A program made the translations under genes and the position numbers. This document shows positions 46,658 through 59,955 of a DNA stretch of 64,000 bases, piece by piece. Origin of the DNA: Delphinus delphis (taxonomy: Eukaryota > Chordata > Mammalia > Artiodactyla > Delphinidae); contig NC_082688.1 of NCBI RefSeq assembly GCF_949987515.2, positions 76,016,731 through 76,080,730 on the forward strand, given 5' to 3'. Under the pieces are notes generated by a model. That model searched no databases. It was given only the letters and a program-made list of their open reading frames with translations, and was not told the origin of the DNA. Positions within the stretch are counted from its first letter, which is position 1. Each line of letters starts with the position of its first letter.

Positions 46658-47489
46658 TTTTTTTTACATCTTTATTGGAGTATAATGCTTTACAATGGTG
46701 CTTTATAACAAAGTGAATCAGTTATATGTATACATATATCCCCATATCTCCTCCCTCTTGTGCCTCCATCCCACCCTCCCAATCCCACCCCTCTAGGTGG
46801 TCACACAGCACTGAGCTGATCTTCCTGTGCTATGCAGCTGCTTCCCACTAGCTATCTATTTTACATTTGGTAGCATATATATGTCAATGCTACTCTCTCA
46901 CTTTGTCCTAGCTTCCCCTCCTCTTCCCATGTCCTCAAGTCCATTCTCTATGTCTGCATCTGTATTCCTGTGCTGCCCCTAGGTTCAATGGAACCATTTT
47001 TTTCTTTTTTAGATTCCATATATATGTGTTAGCATACAGTATTTGTTTTTCTCTTTGTGACTTACTTCACTCTGTATGACAGATTCTAGGTTCATCCACC
47101 TCACTACAAATAACACAGTTTCATTTCTTTTTATGGCTGAGTAGTATCCCATTGTATATATGTGCCATATCTTCTTTATCTATTCATCTGTCGATGGACA
47201 CTTAGCTGCTTAGTGGCTATTGTAAATAGTGCTGCATGGGGTACACGTCTCTTTTTGAATTATGGTTTTCTCAGGGTATATGCCCAGTAGTGGGATTGCT
47301 GGGTCATATGGTAGTTCTATTTTTAGTTTTTTAAGGAACCTCCATAGTTTTCTCCATAGTGGCTCCATCAATTTACATTCCCACAAACAGTGCAAGAGAG
47401 TCCCCTTTTCTCCACACCCTCTCCAGCATTTATTATTTGTAGATTTTTTGATGGTAGCCATTCTGACTGGTGTGAGGTTATACCTCATT
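46658..47489 (-). mobile_element. Second 5'-inverted L1, sense 3' segment
   Basis: Poly(T) tract, then the reverse complement of the 3' UTR ('catctttattggagtataat', 'ccctctaggtggtcacacag') and ORF2 C-terminal region ('tatggctgagtagtatccca', 'cccagtagtgggattgctgg'). The 3' UTR matches the L1 ending at 18350. The flanking tacatttt occurs at 46650-46657 and 49080-49087. On the element's strand the site reads TTT/AAAATG, an ideal L1 endonuclease target. At 47489/47490 orientation flips. Confidence 0.94.
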
Positions 47490-47519
47490 AAATCAATCAA
47501 TGTGATACACCATATTAAC

Positions 47520-48392
47520 AAATTGAAGGAGAAAAACCATATGATAATCTTAATAGATGCAGAAAAAGCTTTTGACAAAATTCAACACCCATTTATGATT
47601 AAAAACTCTCCAGAAAGTGGGCAAAGAGGGAACCTACCTCAACATAATAAAGGCCATATACGACAAACCCACAGCAAACATCATTCTCAATGGTGACAAA
47701 CTGAAAGCATTTCCTCTAAGATCAAGAACAAGACAAGTGTGCCCACTCTCACCACTATACTCAACATAGTTTTGGAAGTTTTAGCCACAGCAATCAGAGA
47801 AGAAAAAGATACAAAAGGAATCCAAATTGGAAAAGAAGAAGTAAAACTGTCACTGTTTGCAGATGACGTGACAGTATACATAAAAAATCCTAAAGATGCT
47901 ACCGGAAAACTACTAGAGCTAATCAATGAATTTGATGAAGTAGTAGGATACAAAATTAATGCACAGAAATCTCTTGCATTCCTATATACTAACAATGAAA
48001 ACCCTGAAAGAGAAATTAAGGAAACACTCCCATTTACCACTGCAACAAAAAGAATAAAATACCTAGGAATAAACCAACCTAAGGAGACAAAAGACCTGTA
48101 TACAGAAAACTATAAGATACTGATGAAAGAAATCAAAGACAATGCAAACAGATGGAGAGATATACCATGTTCTTCGATTGGAAGAATCAACATTATGAAA
48201 ATGACTATACTACCCAAAGCAATCTACAGATCGAATGCCATCCCTGTCAAACTACCAATGGCATTTGCCACTGAACTAGAACAAAAAAATTTACAATTCG
48301 TATGGAAACACAAAAGACCCCGAATAGCCAAAGCAATCTTGAGAAAGAAAAATCGAGCTGGAGGAATCAGGTTCCCTGACTTCAGACTATAG
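47520..48392 (+). pseudogene. L1 ORF2p RT fragment
   Basis: The frame at 47739-48392 is open for 217 codons and contains [12 protein letters not shown] (RT catalytic FADD), '[15 protein letters not shown]' and '[19 protein letters not shown]'. A preceding piece at 47520-47600 has '[19 protein letters not shown]'. It is the longest surviving L1 RT frame in the window but lacks its N-terminal half and is closed by a stop at 'PDFRL'. Dead. Confidence 0.9.
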
Positions 48393-49075
<683 letters not shown>

Positions 49076-49087
49076 ACAGTACATTTT

Positions 49088-50164
49088 AAATGAGTATTTT
49101 CCTTAGGGAATGGGCTTATGGTGGCGTTGTGAGGTACAGATTTTGATTGGGAACTGTCTGTGGAGTCCTTTTCTGGTTTTCTGAAAGCAAGAAGATGTGG
49201 TGAATCTCTGAAGAAATGAACTAATGGGCCCTAAGGATCTGGGCTTGCTCTTTCTATGCCCAAGGTAGGTATTGGAGCACCAATACCATGAACTTGAAAG
49301 TATCCTGAGCATTAGTACATTGGGCATAATGATAATATCCAGATAGCTATGAAAGGAGGACCTCCTTGAGGCCTTGGCACTACTTAAACCACCAGAATTC
49401 AGGTATCAAGACACAGTGGGGGTGGCATGGGGGGTGGGTTATGGACCTTGGTGGGAGAGCTCCAAGAATGATTGAGTCAAAATTCCCTGTCAAGCCAGTG
49501 AAATAAAGGCCAGGAGTAGAAGTTAGTTTAGAGATAGTAAAGAAATGTATATTTCTTGCCTATCCATGTTGGTGGAATGAGCTTCATATCCACTAAAATT
49601 ATTTTTTTTTTTATCATCCTCCTTTTTATCTAGCTAGCCACTAACTCTGATCTGCACTTTTGAAGACTCCTGAGGTAGAGGACTTATGCTGAAGTCTAGG
49701 AGACAGAGCCAAATGACAGACACCAAAAAAGTATAGGATTAAGGCATTGTTAAGCTCCATACACATTTGTGCTAAAGGAGTCCTTTGTTTCCTCCATTTT
49801 CTCATCAGAGAGAAGAATGAACATAGAAGTGCACAAAAACCCCCAGAGATCTGGGGGTGTAGCCCTGAGGGACTTACTTCAAGCAAGACATTTCTTTGTA
49901 ATCATCTGTTATGTGCCCAAAATATACATGAATCTTACATTCTACTACACAAAATATTCAAGCCTGTTTAATATGAGAATTAAGTTCTTCCCACATACTT
50001 ACTATACTAGATTTTCATGTTAAAGGATTTCCAGGAAATGTGCTTACCCTGTGGATTTGTATACTGCTTGACACATGGCGGTGGGGTTTCCTTAATGGCA
50101 ATCATACCCCACTTTCAGAAGCATGTGCTTTATTTTTCTCTTAAAAATACTCATTAAACGATTT
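49088..50164. other. No recognised feature
   Basis: 1.1 kb of unique sequence, a little more GC-rich around 49200-49520. Overlapping sense and antisense frames of 60-85 codons at 49640-50020 show no domain and look like chance. Confidence 0.42.
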
Positions 50165-51610
50165 TTTTTTTAGATTACAGAAACAGTACATGGTAACAGT
50201 TAGCAAGCTGAAAAACATTTTTAAAAGTACCAAACATAAAACAAAACAAAAACCTCAAATGGAAAGTCATGGCTGATGTGGAGAAAAGTCCACGATCCAG
50301 AGAAAAGTCACGGTTGACATTTTTGCATGCACTCATTTTAAAAAATGTTTGTGTGTATAATTCTATGAGATTTTTTCACGTGTACAGGTTCCTGTTACCA
50401 CCACTGCAACCAACAGACAAAGCTGTTCCATCACTACAAAGGAACTCCTTCATGTTGCCACTTTGTAGTCATCCCCTCACCCCTTTCCCCGTTAACCTTG
50501 CAACCCCATACTCGATCTCTCTCTCTATAATTGTGCCATTTCAGTGATCATTACAATATGCAACTTTATGATACTTTTTTTTTAACTCAGTATAATGAAT
50601 GTCCTTATGATCCATCCAAATTGTTGCATGTATGAAAAGTTTGTTCCTTTGTATTGCTGAGTAGTATTGGCATGGATGTACCACAGTTTGTTTAACTATT
50701 TGTCCACTGAAGGACACGTGAGTTGTTTCCAATTTGGGGCTATTACAAATAAAACTGCTATGAATATTCATATACAGGTTTTTGTGTTAACATAAGTTTT
50801 CTTCTAAGCTAAATGCCTAAAAGTATATTTCTGGGTGTGGTAATTATCCATTTATAGTTTTTAAAGAAACTGCCAGACTGATTTCTAGAGTGGCTGTACC
50901 ATTTTACACACCTGCCAGCAACATACAAGAGCCTTAGTATCTTCATATCCTTGACAATATTTGGTATTATCTTTTATTTTAGCTGTCCCAGTAGATGTGT
51001 AATGGTATCTCACTGAGGTTTTAGTTTGTATTTCCCTAATGGCTAATGATGTTGAACATCTTTTTAATGTGATTATTTGCTATTCATATATATTCTTTAG
51101 TATTTTGACTATTTTTCAATTGAATTAACTATTTTCTTATTATTGAGTTTAGAGAATTCTTTATATATTATGAATACAAGTATCTTGCTGGCTATAGGAT
51201 TTGGAAAAAGTTCTCCCGATCAGTGACTTGTCTTTTATCCTCTTAACACAGTAATTCACAGAGCAAAAGTTATGAATTTTGATGAAATCCAATTTATCCT
51301 ATTATTTTTTTCTTTTCTGGATGTTTTTGCTGTTTTGTCTAAGAAATCTTTACCTAATTCTAGGTCATAAAGATTTCCTCTACATTATTTTCTAAGTTTT
51401 ATAGTTTCATATTTTACATTTAGATCTATAATTCATTTTGAGCTAATAATTTGTTATAACATATTAGCTTTAAGTTGAGTTCCATTTTTTGGATTATGGG
51501 TGTCCAAATGTTCCAGCACCATTTGTTAAAGAGAGTCTTCTGCACTTTCGTTAAAAATCAGTTGGGTATATTCATGCGCATCTATTTCTGGATTCAGAGC
51601 ATGATTGTGA
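50165..51610 (-). mobile_element. Old L1M 3' part
   Basis: The reverse complement of an old L1 3' UTR and ORF2 end: 'gaatgtccttatgatccatc', 'tgctgagtagtattggcatg', 'gatgtaccacagtttgttta', 'gtttccaatttggggctatt', 'gagtggctgtaccattttac' and 'ggtatctcactgaggtttta', ending near 'atctatttctggattcagag'. Highly diverged and 5'-truncated. Confidence 0.82.
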
Positions 51611-52094
51611 TAAAATTATTTAATCATTACCAGTACACATTGTATCTAGAAAACCTCATTTTATATAGCAATAGATTTAAAATATTTTTCTTATTACTAG
51701 TATACATTTTTTTCTAAGAAAATAATATACTTAAAAATATCACAAAGACAATTTTCGGACTGACCGTACAAATCACAGTATGACTTCTATCAGTAATTCT
51801 TTAACTAGACAATTGTTCTGATGTAATAAAATATGATTCAACTTATTTACAACTTCTGTCTTTGTGCTTTTCTGTATTTTACAAATTTTCTGCAATACTA
51901 ATGTATTACTTTTGTAAAATAGAGAGAAATCAATATTTAAAAATAAATGCTAGCATTTAGTTGGAAAATTAACCTTCTAAATTGAAATAAAAATGAGAGA
52001 TTGCAAATAAAATACAATAAAATAAATCACTTTGTAACTCCACTAAATTAGTAGGGTCGGGGCTTGATTTATTCTCTCTCTTTCCTTCCCTCTC
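51611..52094. other. No recognised feature
   Basis: AT-rich unique sequence; nothing recognised. Confidence 0.45.
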
Positions 52095-52200
52095 CCTAAG
52101 TTTTACTGAACACCAACCATAATCAAAGCATTTCCCTGGGTTCTGTGGGACAAAAGATGCAAAGGCCTGATAGTTCTGAGAGGTTCCAAACTAAAAGGTT
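52095..52200 (-). mobile_element. L2 LINE 3' fragment
   Basis: 'tttactgaacaccaaccata' followed by 'tttccctgggttctgtggg' and 'acaaaagatgcaaagg' resembles the L2 3' end in reverse complement (attgagcacctacta ... ctgggtgctgggg). Short and diverged. Confidence 0.5.
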
Positions 52201-52974
52201 CTTTCACTGTAAATTCAGAATGATTTTTTTTCTCTTTCAAATTTTTTAGGGATGGAAGACAAGCATTTAAAACTATATGGAAGAAAAGCATTGAAGGGAC
52301 AAGTGGAGACTACAGTTTTGTATGTAGCCATTAGTGACTGAATGTGGTTATTAAAGGATCATTTAAAAAATACTGAAGTTCAACAACCATATTATTTTCT
52401 GTTCAGCCCCTATTCATGATAACTCTTAAATGTTTGAATATCACCATTAGCTAGTGACTGTAATATCTACCTTCCATGAAAAAGTAAAAACAAGTTAATC
52501 AGATTAACACTGATTCCTAATAAGTTTTAATTGCTGACTAATCTAATACAGAAACATTTTTCCCTGTACTACATCTCAATTATATGCTGTCAATTCCCAT
52601 GACTTTAATTTTGACAGCCCCTCCCCACACACACAAACAAACAAAATTAAAAAATATTAAAATGTCGCCAGACAGGAGTAAACCAGTCTCGGAGCATGAC
52701 CTAAAGCACACTCTATAAGCATCAAACTCCTTTCAAGTCTTTTGTTTTTTCCTAAAATCTAATGATATTCCGTTTACTCTCATGATATAACAAGATGTCC
52801 CTTTATGACCTTTTGCTAACTTAACCTCTTTTTAAAATATATACAGCATATGTTATCAATAAATTGTACAAATAAAATTAATGGATTGTGACTTCAATGG
52901 AACTAGTAGTAATAACAAACCACTACTACCATTATAACTACTAATAATAATCATCATTAACATTATTGCCTTAG
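52201..52974. other. No recognised feature
   Basis: Unique AT-rich sequence with an ACAC/AAAC patch at 52625-52660. Nothing else recognised. Confidence 0.45.
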
Positions 52975-53050
52975 ACTTAGTCTGTGCTATTCTAAATTTC
53001 TTACCCATTTTAATTTTCACAAAACTATTTATGGTAGGTAGTATTTAGAA
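52975..53050 (-). mobile_element. MIR SINE fragment
   Basis: 'gtctgtgctattctaaattt' followed by 'ttttaattttcacaaaacta' and 'tatggtaggtagtattt' is the MIR 3' region in reverse complement. Confidence 0.6.
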
Positions 53051-53054
53051 ATTG

Positions 53055-53210
53055 GAAATTGAGCCTCAGTTTCTACATCTGAAAAATGGGATGATAGCAG
53101 AACTCACCACATTGACTGTTATGAGGTTAAATGAGATTGCACATTTAAAGTGTTTATTGGAATGACAGGCAAAATAGTAAGCCCTCAGTAAGTACTGAGA
53201 ATTGCATAAG
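53055..53210 (+). mobile_element. MIR SINE fragment
   Basis: Sense MIR: 'ttgagcctcagtttctacat', 'ctgaaaaatgggatgatagc', 'ttatgaggttaaatgagatt' and 'agtaagccctcagtaagtac'. It directly follows a MIR piece in the opposite orientation. Confidence 0.8.
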
Positions 53211-53799
53211 TCCAGAAGTGCTGTGGCTACAAGCATTTTGAGTGTGAGAACACATTTTAATGTCAACACATTTTCTGAACCTAATTTTATTTAGGCCCAT
53301 TGAATAGTAATTTTAGCATCTATCAACTGAGAAAATATTTCAAGGCAGAGCTCTGAATTCAATGATGCTTTAAAATAAATTTGTATCTTAATTACTACAA
53401 TAAAATCTGCATGCACCTGAAAAACAGCAGTGAATAGTTATTGTTTCCAGGCAATGGTTGGAACAATGTGAGAACTGAATACAAGAACCTCACCTCCCTA
53501 TTTGTTAGAGGTGGGATGCTCTGTTCACTGCAGTGAAAGGTTCTATACTGGGCAACTCTGTTGATTGGAGCCGCTGGACCTAAGTTCTCCCCTCAGTGCC
53601 TGCAGCCTGTTTAGTTTAGTCATAGGACCTACAGGCTCTATTTTGCTTCAAATGGCCTCCCAGAGCCTGGCCCTTTGTACTCAGTCAGCCTCTTTCCTGG
53701 CTGGACTCTGCTTCAAAAAAGACCTGGTCTATAACTCTGCAGCTCAATAAAAACAGGAAAACACTATAGATGCACATTGGTTCACCACCAGGCAGAACA
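53211..53799. other. No recognised gene
   Basis: A GC-richer patch at 53545-53750 carries a 61-codon frame and an AATAAA at 53746. I recognise no domain, and nothing else marks it as an exon. A worn LTR end is an alternative reading. Confidence 0.4.
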
Positions 53800-54035
53800 G
53801 AATGCTAGGGAAGAGCACAAATCCTGATGTCAGGTCGACCTCAGGTTGAATTCTGACACTCACTCTGTGACCAGGGGGAAACTATAATCTCTCTGGGTCT
53901 CAGTTTCCTTATGAATATAATGTGGATAATTCCGCACTCATAGGGCTAGTGTGAGGCTTCAGTGAGATAAGTTATGCAAAGCTCTCAAACACAACGTCTG
54001 GTATATAATAAGCCCTCAATAGTAGTAGCTGATTT
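53800..54035 (+). mobile_element. MIR SINE, nearly complete
   Basis: Sense MIR blocks: 'aggttgaattctgacactca', 'ctctgtgaccagggggaaac', 'ctctgggtctcagtttcctt', 'agtgtgaggcttcagtgaga' and 'taagccctcaatagtagtag'. All in order. Confidence 0.88.
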
Positions 54036-57000
54036 TACACTTATAAAAACAGGAACTAGCTCAGCAGGACATATGCTTCATGAAATGCACAATACTTGAA
54101 AACACATTATACACTCTTTGAATGGAGTGTAAAGTATTTATAAATACATGAAAATTGACTTGAAGTCAGAATGGTATGATTCCAACATACCCTCACACTG
54201 AAAGAAATAGAGCAATGGTTATTTTGGAATCCTATTGAGTGGAAAGAGGAAATCTGTGAAGAGGAGACTTTTTTTTTTTAACCATATTCTCTACAAACTT
54301 TCTGAACAAGAGTGACCTAGTAAAAGGCTTCCCTTTGTTGGCTTATTTAAACTCAAATAGTGGATATAACTGAGAAGAATGTGGCTAATTTCTAAGCAGT
54401 GCAAAACAACTCAAGGAAAAAAGTACTCCATGGAATAGCAACTTGTCTTCAGAACATAAGAAGAGTTAACAAGTTTCTGATGCTCATTATAGAAAATATG
54501 TAAATTACTGAGAACATTTTAATAGAGAAATTTGTTATTAGGTCACTCAGTACTGTAATAGATGAAGTAATCACAAGGATATCTTAGTAAAGGAATCATT
54601 CCTTCATGCCATTTTTTTCTTAGAGAATCTAGTTACAAGTTCAAGAGGACAATGCAGGCTTTTTCCACTCTCTTTAAAGGGCACATGTAATGCATAGCAA
54701 TAAAATAACCTAATGAACCCCTAGAGAAAAACACATCATGAAACTAAAAACTAAAGAGAGCAAGGACTAATTTCTCATTCCCTACTGTTATCTAGATTGT
54801 GTAATGAACAAAGAAAGTTCATAGAAGTAGAACAAGCAAGTTTTCAGCTGAGATAAATCTTCACCCAGTACAAGAGATGTGCCTGGGCCATTTCAAAATT
54901 CATCTCTATCACACGCAAAATACTAAAATTTGTAATTTTATTTTTAAAACTATCCTGACAACAGATATAACTAGAAAAGGTGTTTTGGCAATTTAATAAA
55001 AGACAGCAGATATTTATTTCTATCTCCTACCATTACGCATTATTTCCGTCATATGTTACTGCCATATATGTTACCAATCATTTTCACCATGTGTTGCTGC
55101 TATATTTTGGTATTCAGACTCACTTAAATCAACTCTCTATTGCTGCAATAATATTGTTCTGTGAAATACAAGTGATGGTGACTTCTAAAACACAGTGCAG
55201 ACAGAACATTAACCAAGAAAAGACACACTCCATAGTGATGAGGACTCATTTCTCCACTGAAAGCAGCTAATAAAACAGCTGGAAAAAAAATACAGCAACA
55301 ACAACAAAACAATGTTGGTAATAAATATACTCAGGAAAGAGTATATTTTGAGTTGCACAGTATTTGCTGTTCTGAAAAGTATATCCAACACCTAAAAGGA
55401 TAATAATTATGAGGGATATAATGCTTTACACTTTATAAAACCCTTTTCAAAATTTAACCATATTTAACCAATGTGGGAACCATATAGTATGGGTAGCTTC
55501 CACTAAGTCTCACACAACAGACGAATATCTTGGACTAGCTTCCCATCCACAAGTCCTTAGTTTTTCCCACTCTACAATCAAATTCACAGAAACAGGTCAA
55601 ATTTAGTATCCCATCATTGGAAATAATAGAACTTGCCCCGTATACCCACAATGGAATAACACGTTTAAGTTTTTGCCAACCTCAGATTCTCTATGTGACA
55701 CATATTTACCACCCTCTCTTCTTCCCTGCAGGGTAGAGTCGGGATGAATCATGAACGAGTTGTGTGGAAGGCACAAGTCTCCTTTATAACACAGTTCTAA
55801 CTACCCAAAAAGGAAGGAAAAATATTTCTTAAAACTAACAGGAAAAGCTCTACTTCACCTGAGAAACTGAATATGAATGCCTTCTCTCTGAAAAATGCTG
55901 ATTATAGAAATGATTAGTCTCCCATTTCTAGACTTCAAGGATATGCAAGGCAAAACCTGCCACAAAACTGGCTCTCTACATGGCTGGCCTGTCTATGCTC
56001 TCTTTTGCTGGTTTTGTCAAACCTCATCTTCTAATCCATAGCTTTACTGGTCTTTTATCTTTTAATGTTTGCATTCCCATTGTCAAATAGGTATTTCTAC
56101 TGTAAGGTGTCTCAAATCTTGTCTATATGTATAAATCCTCCCTATACAGTACATCAAACACGAAAACCTCAGTCCTGTGTGCTATTCCCAACCTCCCATG
56201 CCCACCGCCACCAGAGATGTACAACTCTGGCCTCAGCTACGCAGCAGTGACCATCACCAACTGGTGGTCCTGGAATCTCAAACCTGCAGTCAGGTCTCCT
56301 CTTGGCTGCTTTTTAGTTTTAGGCTTTTGGTGAAATCCCTTCCTCTCTCTCTCTGCACGACTTCTTGGTTAAAATGTTAGAGTTCAGTTCTATGATATCC
56401 AAGAGGTTTTTCCAACAGAAAATAACCTCAGGTAAGCACTACATAGGAGGGGGAGAACAACTGTTACTAATTAAAGCATATCCTCCAGAGGCTGTGAGAG
56501 CAAACGACTCACAAATGTAGTTTAACTATAAATGTAGTTTAAATTTTGCTTGCAAATGATTCTGCCTGGTTAAAGCACGATTCTACATGGTTTAAATGTA
56601 TTTTTTTTTTTCTTTTTTACAAAAAGGGAATAGAAAGAAGTCTCTCAGTGAGTGAGCATTTTCTCCTCATTTAAACTAAAAAGCACTTCCCCCACCTGCC
56701 CGCACCAAACCAGCTAGAACTGGTCTTGTTGCTCCTGGTGATCAAATCCTTCCATTTGTTTCAGGTGAGTGGTTTTATCAGGAGACATTGGATGGCAGCA
56801 AAAAGCTTTTGCTGGGTGGATGGAGATTTCCAAGGGATTGCAACATGGATTTAAAGGTCTGCTCTAATCATAACACAGAATTTCCACATGGACATTTTAT
56901 AAACCATATGACAATCACTTTCCATCAGTGTTTCCCACAGAGGACTTAGGAAATAAGAAAGCATGAGGTCAAACAGACAAGTATTGTCCGTTCAGAAATT

Positions 57001-57131
57001 CAGAATACTATTCAGGGTAGTCAGTGTGACAGGCCATGTAATGAAGGTATATAATGAGACAATGACAAGTTAAACATATTTTACTTATAATCAATAGACA
57101 AAGTGCCCAAAACAGCAAATGCTGTTAATGG
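54036..57131. other. Longest repeat-poor interval; no recognised gene
   Basis: 3.1 kb in which I recognise no L1, SINE, L2 or LTR and no exon. Overlapping 60-97-codon frames at 54980-55390 and 56065-56380 lie on both strands or in several frames and show no domain. A T-rich run is at 56600-56618. Confidence 0.4.
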
Positions 57132-57165
57132 AACACACACACACACACACACACGCACACACACG
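57132..57165. repeat. (CA)n microsatellite
   Basis: About 16 CA units with one CG interruption. Confidence 0.96.
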
Positions 57166-57534
57166 ACCCCCAAACAAACAAAAACCATGCACATCTCTTC
57201 CATTTCTTGGACTACAGAGCTCTGGATATGCTTATTATGTAATGGAAATAATATAAAGAGTAGAGCTGACAAAAAGTTCTGAGATAAAAATTTTGAGGGC
57301 TCTAGCAAATTAAAAAAGCTGAAGAAATATAAATTGTCCTGTATACATAACTATTTATAAGCATGATGATAAGAGAACTTGGGACTGACATGAGGTTTTA
57401 AATTCACCTTTGAGACTTAGGGCATCCTAAACTCTGTCCAGTTTCTCATTACAATGACTCCATCAATGTAATAGAAAAAAAATCCATATTCTTGCTGAAA
57501 ACTAGTTAAAGATCTTTCTTTTTTTTTTTTAATA

Positions 57535-59955
57535 TAGGTACCTTCACTTTATTCATTCATCCTTTTTTAAAATTTTACTTGTTAAGAATATTTTTTTAGA
57601 GTAGTTTTAGGTTCACAGCAAAATTAAGAGGAAGGTACAGAGACTTCCCATATACCCTCACCCCACACATGCATAGCCTCTCTCATTACCAACATCCCCC
57701 AGCAGAGTGATACATTTGTTACAGTTGGTGAACCTACATTGACATGTAATAACCACCCAAAGTCCATAGCTTACAATAGGGTTACTCTTAGGTTTCTACA
57801 TCTATGAGTTTGGACGAATTTATAATGAATGACATATTTCCATCATTATAATATCAAACAATATTTTCATGGCCCTAAAAATCCTCTATGCTTTGCTTAT
57901 TCAACTCCCCACTCCCGGCCCTGATCTTTTTATTGTCTCCAGAGTTTTACCTTGTTCAGAATGTTATATAGTTGGAATTCTACATTATGTAGCCTTTGCA
58001 AATTGGCTTCTTTCACTGAGTAATAAGCATTTAAGTTTCCTCCATTTCTTTTCATGGCTTGCTAGCTCTTTTTTTTTTCTAGTGCTGAATAACATTCCAT
58101 TGTATGGATGTACTACAGTTTATTTATCCATCCAGCTAGTGAAACATCCTGGTTGCTTTTAAGTTTTGGCAATTATGAACAAAAGCTGCTGTAAACGTCT
58201 TTGTGCAGGTTTTTGTGTGAACGTAAGTTTTCAACTCCTTGGGGTAAATACCAAAGAGCACAATTGCTGCATTGTATGGTAAGAGTATGCTTAGTATTGT
58301 AAGAAACCACCAAACTGTCTTCCAAACTAGCTTTACCATTTTGTGTTCATGCCATCAGTGAATGAGGGTTTCTGTTGCTCCATATTCTCACCAACATTTG
58401 GTGTTATCACTGTTCCAGATTTTGGCCATTCTAATGGATATGTAATGGTATCTCAGTGTTTTGTGTGTGTGTGTGTGTGGTATGTGGGCCTCTCACTGTT
58501 GTGGCCTCTCCTGTTGCGGAGCACAGGCTCCGGACGCGCAGGCCCAGCGGCCACGGCTCACGGACCCAGCCGCTCCACGGCATGTGGGATCCTCCCAAAC
58601 CGGGGCACGAACCCGTGTCCCCTGCATCGGCAGGCGGACTCCCAACCACTGCGCCACCAGGGAAGCCCTCAGTGTTGTTTTAATCTGCTGTATGATGTAG
58701 ATCATCTTCTCATATGTTTATTTGCCATCTCTACATCTTTGGCGAGGGAGGTGTCTGTTAAGGTATTTGGCCCATTTTTTAACTGGGTGGATTTCTTACT
58801 GTTACAAGAATTTTTATTTTGGGTAGCAGTTTTTTCAGATGTGTCTTTTGCAAATATATATTTTTTCCCAATCTAAAGATTGTCTTCTAATTCTCTTGAT
58901 TATTTGTCTCTCCCAGAATAGAAGTTTTTAATTTTAATGAAGTCCAGCTTATCAGTTATTTCTTTCATAGAACATGTCTTTGGTATTGTATCTAAAAAGT
59001 CATTGCCATACCCAAAGGCATCTGGGTCTTCTCCTTTGTTATCTCCTAAGAGTGTTATAGTTTTGCATTATACTTTTAGGTCTGTGATCCATTCTGAGTT
59101 AATTTTGGTGAAGTATGTGAGGTCTATGTCTAGGTTCATTTTTTTGCATGTGGTTATCAAGTTATTCCAACATCATTTGTTGAAGATTCTACCTTTGCCG
59201 AATTTATTGCCTTTGCTCCTTTTTCAAAGGTTATTTGACTATATTTACGTGGGTGTATTTCTGAGCTCACTATTCTGTTCCATTGTTTGTCTTTTTCGCT
59301 AATACCACATTATCTTGATCACTGTAGCTTTATAGAATGTTTTGAAGTTGACTAGTCAGTCTTCCAACTTTGTTCTTTTTCTTCAATATTGTGTTGGCTC
59401 TTCTGGTTCTTTTGCCTCTCAATATAGACTTTAGAATCCATTTATTAATATCCAAAACATAACTTTCTAGAATTTGGATTGCATTGAATCTATAGGTCAA
59501 ATTTGGAAGAACTGACATCTTGACAATATTGATTCTTCCATCGATGAACATAGACTATCTATCTATATATTTAGTTCCTCTTTGATTTTGTTCATCAGAG
59601 TTCTGTAGTTTTCCTCATAAAGATTTTGTACCTATTTTGTTAGATTTATTTACACCTAAGTATTTCATTTGGCTGGGGGGTAATGTACATGGTATTTTGT
59701 TATCAAATTCAAATTCCACTTGTTCATTGTTGGTATATAGGAAAGCAATTGACTTATGTTTATTAACCTGGTATCTTACAACCTTACTATAATCACTGAT
59801 TAATTCCAGGACTTTTTAGGTTGGTTCTTCCTGATTTTCTACACAGATGATCGTATCATCTGCAAACAAAGACAGTTTTATGTCTTACTTCCCAATATAC
59901 ACCTTTCTTTCCTTTTCTTGCCTTATTGCATTAGCAAGGACTTCAAAGATCTTTC
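57535..59955 (-). mobile_element. Old L1 (L1MA/MB-like), 5'-truncated, with SINE inside
   Basis: Reverse complement of an L1 3' UTR ('ggttcacagcaaaattaaga', 'gtacagagacttcccatata', 'ccaacatcccccagcagag') and of ORF2 up to the RT region ('gatcgtatcatctgcaaaca' is the antisense of the FADD-coding region). It ends near 59955 at 'ttagcaaggacttcaaa'. A CHR-2 SINE is inserted at 58461-58667, with L1 sequence continuing on both sides. No intact frame remains. Confidence 0.9.
58461..58667 (-). mobile_element. CHR-2-like SINE with (CA)n tail
   Basis: Antisense short CHR SINE with 'cctgttgcggagcacaggct', 'ggcacgaacccgtgtcccct' and 'gcgccaccagggaagccc'. The duplication ctcagtgtt (58452-58460 and 58668-58676) is perfect and formed from L1 sequence. 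Instead of a poly(A) tail, the 3' end (left side) consists of a (TG)n run of about eight units. Confidence 0.96.

Noticed and set aside
53565..53750. 61-codon frame followed by AATAAA, considered as a terminal exon
   Set aside because: No acceptor-supported upstream exon, no domain and no other gene parts nearby.
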